A stretch of 64,000 bases of DNA from Brooklawnia sp032229645. Lineage in GTDB: Bacteria; Actinomycetota; Actinomycetes; Propionibacteriales; Propionibacteriaceae. Location of the stretch: positions 1 to 64,000 of the forward strand of contig CAVRLB010000007.1 of the NCBI GenBank assembly GCA_963722295.1, read 5' to 3'. The position numbers were made by a program, and so were the translations under genes. Position 1 is the first letter of the stretch. Every line of letters starts with the position of its first letter. Of the stretch, positions 8,064 through 16,821 are shown piece after piece. The notes under the pieces are model-generated. The model was given only the letters and a program-made list of their open reading frames with translations. It did no database searches and had not been told where the DNA came from.

Positions 8064-8968
8064 CGCGCGCCCTCCGGTTGCTGCTCGCCGGATTCGTAAA
8101 GCCGCAAGAACAACGATTCCAGCGAGGGCGGCTCAACGGTCAACGTGATGATCCCGAAAGGCGTCAGCGTCTCCATCGCCTCACCGATCCGGGCCGAATC
8201 CACGCTCGCCGACACCCGTTTGCCGTCGACATGTACGTCGGTGAGCATGGCCAACGCCTCTCGGGAGACGGGCCGGACGAACTCGGCGTGCAGAGTGGAC
8301 CGCGTCCCGGTCTGCAACTGGGCGAACGCGCCGGTCTGGACGATCCGCCCGTCGCGGATGATCGACATCCGATCGGCGAGGCTCTCCGCCTCGGACAGGA
8401 TGTGGCTGCTCAGCAGCACGGTCACGCCCCGGTCTTTGGCCTCCCCGATGACCTCCTGGAATACGTTCTCCATCAACGGGTCCAGCCCGCTGGTCGGCTC
8501 GTCCAAGATCAGCAATTCCACATCGGACGCGAGTGCTGCGACGAGGGCGACCTTTTGCCGGTTGCCCTTGGAGTACTGGCGTCCGCGCTTAGCCGGATCA
8601 AGCTCGAAACGCTCGACGAGGTCGGCGCGCCGCGACTCGTCCAGCCCACCTCGAAGCGATCCGAGCAGGTCGATTGCTTCGCCGCCGGTCATTCCCGGCC
8701 ACAGCGACACATCGCCGGGCACATAGGCCAACCTGCGGTGGAGGCCGACGACGTTCTTCCATGGGTCGTCGCCCAGCACCTCGACCGTACCGCCATCGGC
8801 CCTGATCAAACCCAACAGCACTCTGATCGTGGTGGATTTGCCCGCACCGTTCGGCCCCAGGAATCCGTGGACCTCGCCACGCCGCACGCTCAGGTCGAGA
8901 CCCTTCAGGGCCTGGAAACGGCCGTACGACTTGGTCAGCCCCTGCACGCTGATCACAGCTTCATCCAC
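8060..8968 (-). CDS. ABC exporter ATP-binding subunit
   Basis: A 302-residue ATPase: Walker A GPNGAGKST (about residues 39-47), an atypical signature YSKGNRQKV in place of LSGGQ, Walker B LLILDEPTSGLD, H-loop SSHILSEAE, and a C-terminal accessory domain of the drug-exporter (CcmA/DrrA) type. It energises the permease encoded directly downstream (4-base overlap). Divergent transcription from the adjacent TetR gene suggests that TetR controls the exporter. Confidence 0.9.
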   Translation of the reverse strand: MDEAVISVQGLTKSYGRFQALKGLDLSVRRGEVHGFLGPNGAGKSTTIRVLLGLIRADGGTVEVLGDDPWKNVVGLHRRLAYVPGDVSLWPGMTGGEAIDLLGSLRGGLDESRRADLVERFELDPAKRGRQYSKGNRQKVALVAALASDVELLILDEPTSGLDPLMENVFQEVIGEAKDRGVTVLLSSHILSEAESLADRMSIIRDGRIVQTGAFAQLQTGTRSTLHAEFVRPVSREALAMLTDVHVDGKRVSASVDSARIGEAMETLTPFGIITLTVEPPSLESLFLRLYESGEQQPEGAR

Positions 8969-9085
8969 GCCTGTCTCCCCGTCCTCAAAAAAGTTCGTTG
9001 AATCACGGGTCTACGCGCTATCTGCGCGTGCGTCCCCATCCTCGTCGGCGCTCCGACTGCGCCGTCAAACCTCACAACAGCCGAC

Positions 9086-9128
9086 ACTCTACAGGTGGGG
9101 AATTCTACAAGTAAAGATATTAATCGAT
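9086..9128. promoter_or_regulatory. Candidate TetR operator between exporter and regulator
   Basis: The 172-base divergent intergenic region contains two similar half-sites, CTACAGGT and CTACAAGT, about 17 bases apart, followed by an AT-rich ATATTAATCGATAT segment just before the TetR gene. Such paired sites in a regulator/exporter intergenic region are plausible operators. No footprint-grade consensus can be claimed. Confidence 0.35.
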
Positions 9129-9140
9129 ATGGTGGACGCC

Positions 9141-9773
9141 ATGAGCACGCACCGGCCGACCGCGCCTTCACGCAAGCGTCCGACGGGGCGGCGCACGGGC
9201 GACAGTGGCACTCGGGAGGCAATCCTCGATGCTGCACAAGAGTTGTTCGCTCAGAGCGGTTACGACGCCACCTCGATCCGGGCCATCGCTTCTGGCGCCG
9301 GTGTCGACCCCGGGCTGATCCGCTACTTCTTCGGCGGCAAGCAGGAACTGTTCGCAGCAACCATGGCGCAACGCACCGTCATCCCAGCCACCATTGCCCA
9401 GGCCCTCAGCGGCAATCCGGCCACGCTGGGCCGGCGAGTCACGGACGCCTACCTCGGATTGTGGGAGGACCCCGGAACTCGGCCGATTCTGCTGGGATTG
9501 TTCCGGTCAGCCATGACCACGAAGGAGGCCGCCCAAATGCTCATCGACGCGCTGAGCGCCCGCGTCCGCGACGACACCCCGCTGCCGGCACCCGACAACC
9601 CCCGGACGAGAGGTTTCGCCCTCGCCGCTACCCACCTGCTTGGTGTCGCCATCGCACGCCACATCATCAAATTGCCCGTCATCGTTGATCTCACACACGA
9701 GGAACTCGTCGATATGCTCGCCCCCGAGATCCAGCTTCACCTGGCCGGCGAAAGCGGACCACCACGCGACTGA
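9141..9773 (+). CDS. TetR family transcriptional regulator
   Basis: A 210-residue repressor-like protein. The N-terminal helix-turn-helix (REAILDAAQELFAQSGYDATSIRAIASGAGVD, then RYFFGGKQELFAA) is canonical TetR, followed by a ligand-binding domain of the TetR_C_17 type (LGLWEDPGTRPILLGLFRSA). ATG 9141 has GGTGGA just upstream. ATG 9129 is an alternative adding four residues. It is divergent from the ABC exporter and probably represses it. Its stop codon lies ten bases before the left ICE attachment repeat. Confidence 0.9.
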   Translation: MSTHRPTAPSRKRPTGRRTGDSGTREAILDAAQELFAQSGYDATSIRAIASGAGVDPGLIRYFFGGKQELFAATMAQRTVIPATIAQALSGNPATLGRRVTDAYLGLWEDPGTRPILLGLFRSAMTTKEAAQMLIDALSARVRDDTPLPAPDNPRTRGFALAATHLLGVAIARHIIKLPVIVDLTHEELVDMLAPEIQLHLAGESGPPRD

Positions 9774-9782
9774 GCCGCGCCA

Positions 9783-9823
9783 GGTGCGCCCACAGGGGCT
9801 CGAACCCTGGACCCGCGGATTAA
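9783..9823. repeat. attL, left attachment repeat
   Basis: A 41-bp copy of the tRNA-Lys 3' portion, identical to 43479-43519. After one mismatch (G for A) five more bases match. Imperfect similarity also extends about 20 bases outward (9763-9782 against 43459-43478), so the element end carries DNA resembling the chromosomal flank. This copy is not a functional tRNA because the 5' half is absent. Confidence 0.93.
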
Positions 9824-10006
9824 GAGTCCTCTCCAACCCCGACTTCGAAGATACGAGCAGACCGGGCGGACACGGTGTGTCGGCCGATGGCTTCAGCGCG
9901 GAGATTATAGTTCTTTCCGACCGGCGAAGGCGCCGGTGTGGATAACCCAATGTTGTCCGCTTTTGGCTTGTGGATAGCCTCAGAACTCAGCATTCTTGCG
10001 TGATGG

Positions 10007-10828
10007 TTGAGCATGCCCGCTTTCTCCAAAGCGTGGTCGGCTTCCCTCACGGGATTCAGAGACCACCTGTTAGCAGCTGACCGGACCGAGCAGACCATGG
10101 TGACTCGGATGCATCAGCTCGACAGGCTTTCACGCGCGTTCCCAGAGGGTCCGAACTCGGTTACCGAGGAAGGGCTTGAGGGCTGGCTCGCTCAGCAGCA
10201 GTGGGAGATCGAGACTCGCAGAAGTATGCGGACCTGTCTGCGGACCTTCTTTCACTGGGCCAAAAGGCATGGCTACTGCGAGGTCGATCCTGCCAAACAT
10301 CTGCCGAGGGTCAAACGCCCTACTACCTGCCCACGTCCTGTGCCTGATTCCGATTGGAAGGCTGTGAGAGGCATGTCCGAGCCTCGCGTCGCTCTAATGA
10401 TTGATCTCGCTGCGCAGATGGGCCTGCGACGGGCTGAGATAGCTCAGGTTCATCGCGATGACATCATCGAGGATCTGGTGGGATATTCACTGATTGTCAA
10501 GGGGAAGGGCGGAAAGGAACGCGCTGCGCCGATCCCCGACTCGATCATTGATCGCTTGAAAGCAGCATCCGGTTGGGTATTCCCTACGAACAAGCCAGAT
10601 ATGCACCTTACCCCGGATCGAGTGGGCAGGCTGATCGCGGATGCCTCCGGTGGTCGGTGGTCGGCGCACCAGTTGCGGCATCGGTTCGCCACAACGGTGT
10701 TTGGTAAGACTGGCGACCTGCTGTCCACGCAGAAGTTGATGGGGCATTCAAGCCCTAAGACCACCCAGGGCTACGTCTTGCTTGATCACGACCGGCTACG
10801 TCAAGCAGCGCTGGCTGCGGTGGCATAG
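10007..10828 (+). CDS. int: Tyrosine recombinase (ICE integrase)
   Basis: A 273-residue integrase, with a TTG start at 10007 or ATG at 10013 (two residues shorter). A SAM-like core-binding domain (residues 10-95) precedes the catalytic domain with the full residue set: Arg in MGLRRAEI (141), Lys in KGKGGKER (167), HQLRH (His221, Arg224), GHSSPKTT (His247) and Tyr256 in GYVLLDHDRL. It probably recombines the tRNA-Lys site whose duplicate lies 180 bases upstream. The C-terminus ends ALAAVA, a small non-polar tail reminiscent of ssrA-like degradation tags. Whether that matters is untested. Confidence 0.95.
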   Translation: MSMPAFSKAWSASLTGFRDHLLAADRTEQTMVTRMHQLDRLSRAFPEGPNSVTEEGLEGWLAQQQWEIETRRSMRTCLRTFFHWAKRHGYCEVDPAKHLPRVKRPTTCPRPVPDSDWKAVRGMSEPRVALMIDLAAQMGLRRAEIAQVHRDDIIEDLVGYSLIVKGKGGKERAAPIPDSIIDRLKAASGWVFPTNKPDMHLTPDRVGRLIADASGGRWSAHQLRHRFATTVFGKTGDLLSTQKLMGHSSPKTTQGYVLLDHDRLRQAALAAVA

Positions 10829-11027
10829 ATGGCCTGGCGCATGTGCGACGACACATACACATTCCGGGTGCTGGCAGAGCCGGCATGGCTGGCGGGTACG
10901 GATAGGCCAGCGCGTCCGGCAGATGCGGAATTGATGGCTGTGGATAGTGAGCAGCCGACTGTTCTCCAGCACATAACAAAAGACACCAAGACAAATTCAC
11001 CACCTCCGATTGGAAGGAGCAGGAACG

Positions 11028-11432
11028 ATGACGATAGAGAACCTGCAGGTTGCGGCACAGGCTCAGCGCGAGGCGGCGTCCCGATTCTGTGAGGCGGCTC
11101 ACGAGTTCGCGCGCGAAGCGAATGGCAACCGCGGCCACATTATCCCGGCCCCTGTCGTCTATGACATGCTCGGCGAGCTCAAGGTCGCCCTTTGGCATGT
11201 GAGCGAGGTGGTGGGGTTTCTGCCTCGAGGAGTGAAGTACTCGCTCGCCGACCCAAGGCTTGCGGTCTATGACCGGGATCCCGGCACGGGTGAGCAGCGC
11301 GACGCCGGCGAGCAGGCCGAGGTCGCGGCCGGTTATCTGCGCAGTGTCTTGGCTTGTCTTTCTTTGGCGGCTCGGTCGGCGGAGAGTGCGCAGGCCGCTT
11401 TGAGCGGTCAGGGCTACGACAGGGCGGGGTGA
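11028..11432 (+). CDS. Hypothetical ICE protein upstream of ParA
   Basis: A 134-residue soluble, mostly helical protein (MTIENLQVAAQAQREAASRF, then a central VVYDMLGELKVALWHVSEVVGFLP, then an Ala-rich C-terminal helix pair). The ATG at 11028 follows AAGGAG at 11014, which fixes the start. It ends five bases before parA and so probably belongs to the same operon. Similar small helical proteins precede parA in other actinobacterial elements, but no family was recognised. Confidence 0.7.
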   Translation: MTIENLQVAAQAQREAASRFCEAAHEFAREANGNRGHIIPAPVVYDMLGELKVALWHVSEVVGFLPRGVKYSLADPRLAVYDRDPGTGEQRDAGEQAEVAAGYLRSVLACLSLAARSAESAQAALSGQGYDRAG

Positions 11433-11436
11433 GCTG

Positions 11437-12213
11437 ATGCCTGCGCGCATTGTGGCCGTCTGCAACCAGAAGGGTGGCGTCGGTAAGACGGCGCTGACAA
11501 CCGCGCTTGCGGATCTGCTTGCCGATACGGGCAGCGTTTTGGTGGTGGACGCCGATCCGCAGGCGAATGCCACTGACATTTTGGGGGTTGGCGTCGATGC
11601 GGGACAGCTCACCTTGGCTGATGTGCTGTCCCCTGCTCAGCAGACTGACCGCGCGGTTGTCGCAGCAGCGGCGATTCGGCCGGCGGGTCACGTCTGGAGA
11701 GGAGTGGATGTTCTGCCGTCCGAGCGTGGTCTGGCCGTGAGCGAGGCGGATTCTGCGTTGGGACGCGAGGCCAGGCTTCGGGATGCACTGGCAGCGATTT
11801 CGGTCGGCTATCAGCAGGTGTTGATCGATTGTCCTCCGTCGCTGGGGATGCTGACGGTCAATGCGTTGGTGGCTGCGGACGCGGCGTTGGTTGTGACGGA
11901 ACCGCGCGCGTCGAGCGTGAGCGCGGTGGCTGAGATCGTTCAGACGATTGCCTCGGTGCGGGCCCACTACAACCCGACGCTTGTTCTGGCTGGGATTGTG
12001 GTGAACCGCTGGTCGGCCCACCGGCTTGACCGGCGAGCGCATTGGGAGGTTCTGGTCGATCAATACGCCGACTGGCTTCTCACACCGGGTGTCCCGGAGC
12101 GGGAGATCGTCTCGGTGGCAGCGACGAACGGTGTGCCGATCCCTCGTGAGGGAGCGGGGATCGAGGTCATGACTGCAGTCGAGGCGATCGCACGGATGGG
12201 GGGTTTCTTGTGA
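11437..12213 (+). CDS. parA: ParA family partition ATPase
   Basis: A 258-residue Walker-type ATPase. The deviant Walker A KGGVGKTALTT (residues 12-22), DADPQANATDIL, Walker B-like VLIDCPPSLGMLTVNAL and VVNRWSAHR are all present. ParA proteins move or stabilise DNA by ATP-dependent binding to the nucleoid. In ICEs they can support maintenance of the excised circle or positioning of the transfer machinery. It is coupled by a GTGA overlap to a small downstream gene in the usual position of the DNA-binding partner. Confidence 0.92.
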   Translation: MPARIVAVCNQKGGVGKTALTTALADLLADTGSVLVVDADPQANATDILGVGVDAGQLTLADVLSPAQQTDRAVVAAAAIRPAGHVWRGVDVLPSERGLAVSEADSALGREARLRDALAAISVGYQQVLIDCPPSLGMLTVNALVAADAALVVTEPRASSVSAVAEIVQTIASVRAHYNPTLVLAGIVVNRWSAHRLDRRAHWEVLVDQYADWLLTPGVPEREIVSVAATNGVPIPREGAGIEVMTAVEAIARMGGFL

Positions 12214-12572
12214 TTCACCCCACGCCGAAATCGCCGCGAAGGCTGTCCGAAGCCGCGAGTCAGCTGCTGAAAGTCCCGGTTGTCGATCCTGTGATCGCCG
12301 GCGTTGTGGACGAGCCAGCAACCGACGCGCCTGACCCGACCAAGGTACTCCCGGATCTGACCAAGCTGACGGTCCGCCTGGAGCGGGAGCTGTTGGGACG
12401 TGTCCGGGCGGCCTACGTGTTGGACGGCCTGACCTCGGGTCACAGCTCGCTATCCAGCTGGGTGGCCTCTGTTCTTGCCGAGCGCGTGAGCGCTGTCGAA
12501 GCGGCACGCAACGGCGGTGAACGGCTGACACCGATCGGCGTGGATCGGCTTCCCAAGGGCCGATTGAGCTGA
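12210..12572 (+). CDS. Putative ParB-like partner of ParA
   Basis: A 120-residue protein starting with GTG inside the parA stop region. The N-terminal third is Pro-rich and probably disordered. The C-terminal part (KLTVRLERELLGRVRAAYVL, then SLSSWVASVLAERV) has the strand-helix-helix look of a ribbon-helix-helix DNA-binding domain. Position and size fit a centromere-binding partner of ParA. It is not ParB-type with HTH and CTPase motifs. The assignment rests on context. Confidence 0.6.
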   Translation: MIHPTPKSPRRLSEAASQLLKVPVVDPVIAGVVDEPATDAPDPTKVLPDLTKLTVRLERELLGRVRAAYVLDGLTSGHSSLSSWVASVLAERVSAVEAARNGGERLTPIGVDRLPKGRLS

Positions 12573-12683
12573 CGTCACGCGGGTGCGACACCCCGCCCAC
12601 ATTGATGGTGTGACCCCGTTATCAGTAGTGACCCTCGCCCGACAAGAGGCGATGCCGTCATGCCCAGGAAGAGGAGTGAAGCC

Positions 12684-13019
12684 ATGATTACCACCACCGC
12701 CCAACACTCTGCGCGGCGGGTCTCGCAGCTGGCCCGCCGCGCCCATGACCTCTTGGAAGCCGGCGCCGAACCGGCGAGCGCGGACCCGTGGATCGGTATC
12801 TCGGTGGCGACGCTCGTTGTCCAGGCCACCGCATTGGAATTGGTGTGCGCCGAGTTGGTCGTCCGGCCGGACGTCGCGCAGTACCGCACGGCCAGGGAGT
12901 GCCTGCTCGCGATTCAGGACGAGATGGACAGCTGGGACTGGGAAGGGCTCGATCGAGACGACCTGCGAGATGGCTGCCAGTTCGTGCTGGATGTCGCGGA
13001 TTTGGTGGGTGTGCTGTGA
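12684..13019 (+). CDS. Hypothetical small helical protein
   Basis: A 111-residue soluble protein. The ATG at 12684 follows GAGGAG with a seven-base gap, better than the ATG at 12660. It is alpha-helical and acidic in the second half (DEMDSWDWEGLDRDDLRDGC). The stop overlaps the GTG start of the sigma-like gene, so the two are translationally coupled and probably work together, for example as regulator and regulated factor. No family recognised. Confidence 0.6.
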   Translation: MITTTAQHSARRVSQLARRAHDLLEAGAEPASADPWIGISVATLVVQATALELVCAELVVRPDVAQYRTARECLLAIQDEMDSWDWEGLDRDDLRDGCQFVLDVADLVGVL

Positions 13020-14782
13020 CCAGCGCACTGCCCACAGCGGTGGCGTTGGTGAACTCTGGTGATCCGCTGCCTCTCGCGGAGTGGGCCACGATCGCAGTCT
13101 CCTGCCAGGAGTCGCTGCGGCGGCTCGGTGTTCGCGGCCATGTCGTGGACACCGAAGCCGCAGATTCAGCGGCGGGCGTAGCTCAAGCCCTGCTGGGATC
13201 CACGCAACGTATTACCCCGGCGGAGCAACCACTCGCAGCTGATGTCTTGACTACCACCGATGCGAGTCACGCTGACCGCGTTCTGGTCGCGCTAGCGATG
13301 GCCACTCACGCGGCGCGACGCGGCAATCTGCCGGCGCACGCGGACACCATGTTGGCCGGCGTGGAGGCACAAGCCCTGGGTCCCCGGACACACTCCGCGC
13401 CGGCGCAGGAGGCGCTGGCGCATTGGCCGAACAGGCTCGCCTCTACCCAGGCACTCGGCCCGCTCCATCAGACGACAGCGATCGCTGTCGCGCACGTTCA
13501 GGGTGAGGTCGTGCGTCAGGCCGGCTGGCTGCTCGACCGAGCGGTGTCGGCCCCGGATTCGATGCTCGATGTCGAGCGATTGCGGACTCAACTGGACCGC
13601 TGTCACAGCGATTGGAGAGCGGCACGCGAGGCGCTTCACAAGCAGACCCCAGTCGAGGCAACCGCCAATGACGCACGCATGACCCGGGCGGTATCGCTGA
13701 TGGCGGTTGAGTTGCGGGATTCGTTGCGAAGCCAGGGACTCGTCCCGGCTCACCAGCAGCTGGAGACACTGATCCGCAGCGGTGTGGCAGGGAATCTGCA
13801 CGTGGCGAGTGTGGTCGCCGCTGTCATGCGCAACGAAACGGTAGCCCAGAATCTGCTGTCCACCGCCGATCAGCTGCAGCGACTGATGACCTCGACAGTC
13901 AGCAACTCGCCTGGCTCGCTGGTCACAGCGCACGAGGCCGTCGCGGAGGTCACCGAAACCCACGTATCTATCACCGAAATCCACGTGCCTATCGAGCAGA
14001 CCGCTCGCGAGAGCATGTCCGGCGTGCATCGTCTGGCCTGGGTGAAGCCACTGTTGCCGCCAACGCTGGACGGGCCGGACACTCAGACGCGTTTGACTCC
14101 CGAGCGCGGCGCCGAGTTGGCGCGGCGGCGAGATGCCGGCGTCGTCGCCGCTGCCGGTCTGGCTGGGGTCCCGGATGCGGTTGGGCTGGTGGCCGGCACG
14201 ACGCCTCAGCAATTGAGTTCACTGGCGCGCGAGGGCCGGCAGGCGTGCGGCGAGCTGTTGGCCGTCGGTTTGCGGATGGCCAGCTGGAAGTTCGGTCACA
14301 AGGTGTTCCGCGATAGGGACGAGTGCATGGCTGCGGTGGCGCCCGCGATCGTTTCTGCGATCCACACGTGGGATCCGACGCGGTCGTCGTGGACGACATA
14401 CGCGGTGAGGGTTGCCGGCTGGGCGCTGGGCAAACACCTGCGCGCCGAGAACACGCAGCCGATTCCGGTCCTGATGGACGTTGACACCGACTATGAACAG
14501 CCAGGCTTCATGAACCCGACGCTGTTGACCGATCCAGCTCCGAAACCCGACGAAGTGGCGGCGACCAGGATCGATGCGGCGAAGGCGGCGCATCTGGTGT
14601 CGCGGCTGGCCTACCCACGCGATGCGATCCTGCAGCGACTCCTCGGCACCGACGGCAGCCCGCCGGCCGGCCCGAGCACCGTGGCCGCGCAGTTCGGCAT
14701 GCCGGTCGCCACTGTCTCCCGCCACGCCCGACAAGGCCTGGCTCATGTGCGTTCGCAGCTAGGAGTGTCCCCCGATGACTAG
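13016..14782 (+). CDS. Divergent sigma-70-like protein with long N-terminal domain
   Basis: A 588-residue protein starting at a GTG that overlaps the preceding stop. Residues from about 414 resemble sigma region 2: GLRMASWKFGHKVF, then a helix leading to IHTWDPTRSSWTTYAVRVAG, comparable to the KFDPxxGxxFSTYA pattern, and GKHLRAE. From about 535 a region-4-like helix-turn-helix follows (TVAAQFGMPVATVSRHARQG, then LAHVRSQL). The first 400 residues are helical and unrecognised. It could direct RNA polymerase to ICE transfer promoters. It sits immediately before the secretion operon. Function is inferred. Confidence 0.65.
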   Translation: MTSALPTAVALVNSGDPLPLAEWATIAVSCQESLRRLGVRGHVVDTEAADSAAGVAQALLGSTQRITPAEQPLAADVLTTTDASHADRVLVALAMATHAARRGNLPAHADTMLAGVEAQALGPRTHSAPAQEALAHWPNRLASTQALGPLHQTTAIAVAHVQGEVVRQAGWLLDRAVSAPDSMLDVERLRTQLDRCHSDWRAAREALHKQTPVEATANDARMTRAVSLMAVELRDSLRSQGLVPAHQQLETLIRSGVAGNLHVASVVAAVMRNETVAQNLLSTADQLQRLMTSTVSNSPGSLVTAHEAVAEVTETHVSITEIHVPIEQTARESMSGVHRLAWVKPLLPPTLDGPDTQTRLTPERGAELARRRDAGVVAAAGLAGVPDAVGLVAGTTPQQLSSLAREGRQACGELLAVGLRMASWKFGHKVFRDRDECMAAVAPAIVSAIHTWDPTRSSWTTYAVRVAGWALGKHLRAENTQPIPVLMDVDTDYEQPGFMNPTLLTDPAPKPDEVAATRIDAAKAAHLVSRLAYPRDAILQRLLGTDGSPPAGPSTVAAQFGMPVATVSRHARQGLAHVRSQLGVSPDD

Positions 14783-15389
14783 GAAAGATAGGAGCCGAGG
14801 GTGGACCCTGCGGCTAGGCCGCCGCACCTCACCGGCCCACGTGCAACCCGATGGCCACATCACCCATGTAATCTCCCCCACCACTGGTCGTCAAGCGAAC
14901 GTTCCGAGGTTCATCGTGGCGATCTGCTGTCTGGCCGTGCTGTCAGGATGCTCGGATTCAGCAATGCCCAACTCGTCTGAGGCTCCCCCGAATCGACCGA
15001 CCGGCGCGAGTGCCTCTGTATCGCAGAACCCGGATCTGCGCTCACCGGGCGAGTTGACCGCAGATGATGCGAGCGCCGAGGCAGCACGGGCAGCCGCAAC
15101 AGCGGGGATGGCCGCCTTCGCGCGTCCTGATCTTCCTTACGACCAATGGTGGGCAGGGCTGGAGCAACTGTTGTCCAGCCAGGCTGCTCAGGCCTACCGG
15201 CCGGTGGACCCTGCTCAGATCCCAGCGACCGAGGTGACCGGTGAGGCGAATCTGCCCGCGTGGGACACTCCGCGGGTCGCGCGGGTTGGCGTTCCCACCG
15301 ACGCGGGCGTGTACCTCGTCATTGTTTCGCGTAGCGAGGCCGACCCCAGCTGGCGGGTCGAGCGCCTGTCGCCTCCGGAGGCCAGGTGA
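14775..15389 (+). CDS. Putative lipoprotein of the transfer operon
   Basis: A 204-residue protein with a basic N-terminus, a hydrophobic stretch (FIVAICCLAVLSGC, about residues 46-59) and a lipobox-like LSGC, so it is predicted to be anchored in the membrane with an extracytoplasmic domain. After a Ser/Pro-rich linker a small domain follows (ATAGMAAFARPDLPYDQWW, then VYLVIVSRSE, WRVERLSPPE), reminiscent of the NTF2/VirB8-like folds of Gram-positive transfer proteins. The long pre-signal segment is odd. A GTG start nearer the hydrophobic core is possible. Confidence 0.6.
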   Translation: MTRKDRSRGWTLRLGRRTSPAHVQPDGHITHVISPTTGRQANVPRFIVAICCLAVLSGCSDSAMPNSSEAPPNRPTGASASVSQNPDLRSPGELTADDASAEAARAAATAGMAAFARPDLPYDQWWAGLEQLLSSQAAQAYRPVDPAQIPATEVTGEANLPAWDTPRVARVGVPTDAGVYLVIVSRSEADPSWRVERLSPPEAR

Positions 15390-15396
15390 TCCGCCA

Positions 15397-16821
15397 GTGA
15401 AAACCAAGGTATTCGTGATCCTGCTGGGATTGCTGCCGGTTCTGATCGTCAGCCCGGTGTTGTTGATCACGGTCGTCACAGCCAAGGACGCATCGTGTGA
15501 TGTGTCCGGCGCGGCGTCGCCGGTGGACGCCGGTTCGGTGCCGCAGGGGCCGATCGCTGGCTTCGGGCAGGAGCAGCTCGTCAATGCGGCTCAGATCATG
15601 TCGGCGGCTGCAGCACTGGGTCTGACGGTCCGGGATCAGCAGATCGGCGTGATGACCGCGATGGGCGAGTCGGGACTACGGGTCCTCGACTACGGCGATA
15701 GCGCAGGACCGGATTCTCGCGGCCTGTTCCAGCAGCGCGACAACGGTGCGTGGGGTTCTCTTGCTGACCGGATGGACCCGTTCACCAGCTCGATCAGCTT
15801 CTTCCGGGTCCTGGCGGCCTTGGAGAACCGTGACTCGATGGAACCGACGCTGGTAGCCAACGCCGTTCAGCGCAACGCCGATCCGTACCACTACGCGAAG
15901 TTCTGGGACGGGGCCGGCGAGATCGTCCAGGCGCTACGCGGCGTCATCGATTCTCGGCCCGCCGTGTCGCACGGGCAGACGACGTACAGCCTCGACGGTG
16001 TGCAGCCGCGGACCGCGGCGATCGCTAACACGATCGGCCCGATGTTCGGGATCCACACGATCGGCGGCTATCGGGTGGCGTCGAGTGTCTACGACGATCT
16101 GCGGTACGGCCATCCGGCGGGTCTGGCTCTGGATTTCATGATCAACGATCTGGATGACGGGACCGCGACCGGTGATCGGCTTGCCGCTCATCTGATCGAA
16201 CAGGCGGACACGCTCGGGATCGCGTACATCATCTGGAAGCAGGCGATCTGGTCCCCGGACCGCGCCAGCGAAGGCTGGCGGGCGATGGAGGACCGTGGGT
16301 CGCCGACGCAGAACCACTATGACCATGTTCATCTGTCGCTGACGGGTGAAGGGTCTGGGGTGATCGACCCGTGCGCCTCCAGCAACGACAGTACTGGGGG
16401 TGTGACGTCCTCGGGCTGGGCGGCACCGGCAGATGGCGCTATCAGTTCGTGGTTCACCGAGAACCGCACCACGTACGGGATGCACTACGGTCTCGATATC
16501 GCGGCACCGTGCGAGGCGCCGATAGTTGCCGCAGGTGCCGGCACTGTCGAAAATGCCGGACCGGCCAGCGGATACGGCAACTGGATCGTTATTGATCACG
16601 GTGGCGGTGTCCGCACGATTTACGGCCACATGTATTCCGCCGGTGTTCTCACCAGCGTCGGCTCGAGTGTCAGCGCGGGCCAGTTGATCGGCCGGGTTGG
16701 TTCAGCCGGTCAGTCGTCGGGCTGCCATCTGCACTTTCAAGTCGAGCTGAACGGCACGCCTGTCGATCCCGTCCAATTCCTCGCGGACCGCGGCGTCCGC
16801 CTGACCTCAGGAGCGAACTGA
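15397..16821 (+). CDS. Three-domain cell-wall hydrolase with M23 peptidase domain
   Basis: A 474-residue secreted or membrane-anchored wall remodeler of the conjugation apparatus. Residues 5-28 are a membrane or signal segment. Residues about 55-185 resemble a phage-tail lysozyme-like domain (MTAMGESGLRVLDYG, Glu91 a candidate catalyst, then DSRGLFQQRDNGAWG). Residues about 200-320 carry a domain with HPAGLALDFMI and HYDHVHLSL, like ARB_07466-type proteins. Residues 360-465 are an M23 domain with the zinc ligands in HYGLD (His363, Asp367) and HLHF (His446). It would open peptidoglycan for the transfer channel. GTG 15397 is the start. Confidence 0.88.
   Translation: MKTKVFVILLGLLPVLIVSPVLLITVVTAKDASCDVSGAASPVDAGSVPQGPIAGFGQEQLVNAAQIMSAAAALGLTVRDQQIGVMTAMGESGLRVLDYGDSAGPDSRGLFQQRDNGAWGSLADRMDPFTSSISFFRVLAALENRDSMEPTLVANAVQRNADPYHYAKFWDGAGEIVQALRGVIDSRPAVSHGQTTYSLDGVQPRTAAIANTIGPMFGIHTIGGYRVASSVYDDLRYGHPAGLALDFMINDLDDGTATGDRLAAHLIEQADTLGIAYIIWKQAIWSPDRASEGWRAMEDRGSPTQNHYDHVHLSLTGEGSGVIDPCASSNDSTGGVTSSGWAAPADGAISSWFTENRTTYGMHYGLDIAAPCEAPIVAAGAGTVENAGPASGYGNWIVIDHGGGVRTIYGHMYSAGVLTSVGSSVSAGQLIGRVGSAGQSSGCHLHFQVELNGTPVDPVQFLADRGVRLTSGAN

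Noticed and set aside
9820..10098. Minus-strand frame between attL and int as an excisionase
   Set aside because: No winged-helix pattern and no ribosome site. It is antisense to the region that becomes the repressor tail in the circle.
10829..11092. Small plus-strand frame directly after int (87 codons, MAWRMCDDTY)
   Set aside because: It overlaps the well-initiated gene at 11028 and has no ribosome site or domain. Possible excisionase by position only, so not annotated.
12210..12572. Annotating the ParA partner as classical ParB
   Set aside because: No ParB box, HTH or CTPase motif. Only a ribbon-helix-helix-like segment, so a cautious label was used.
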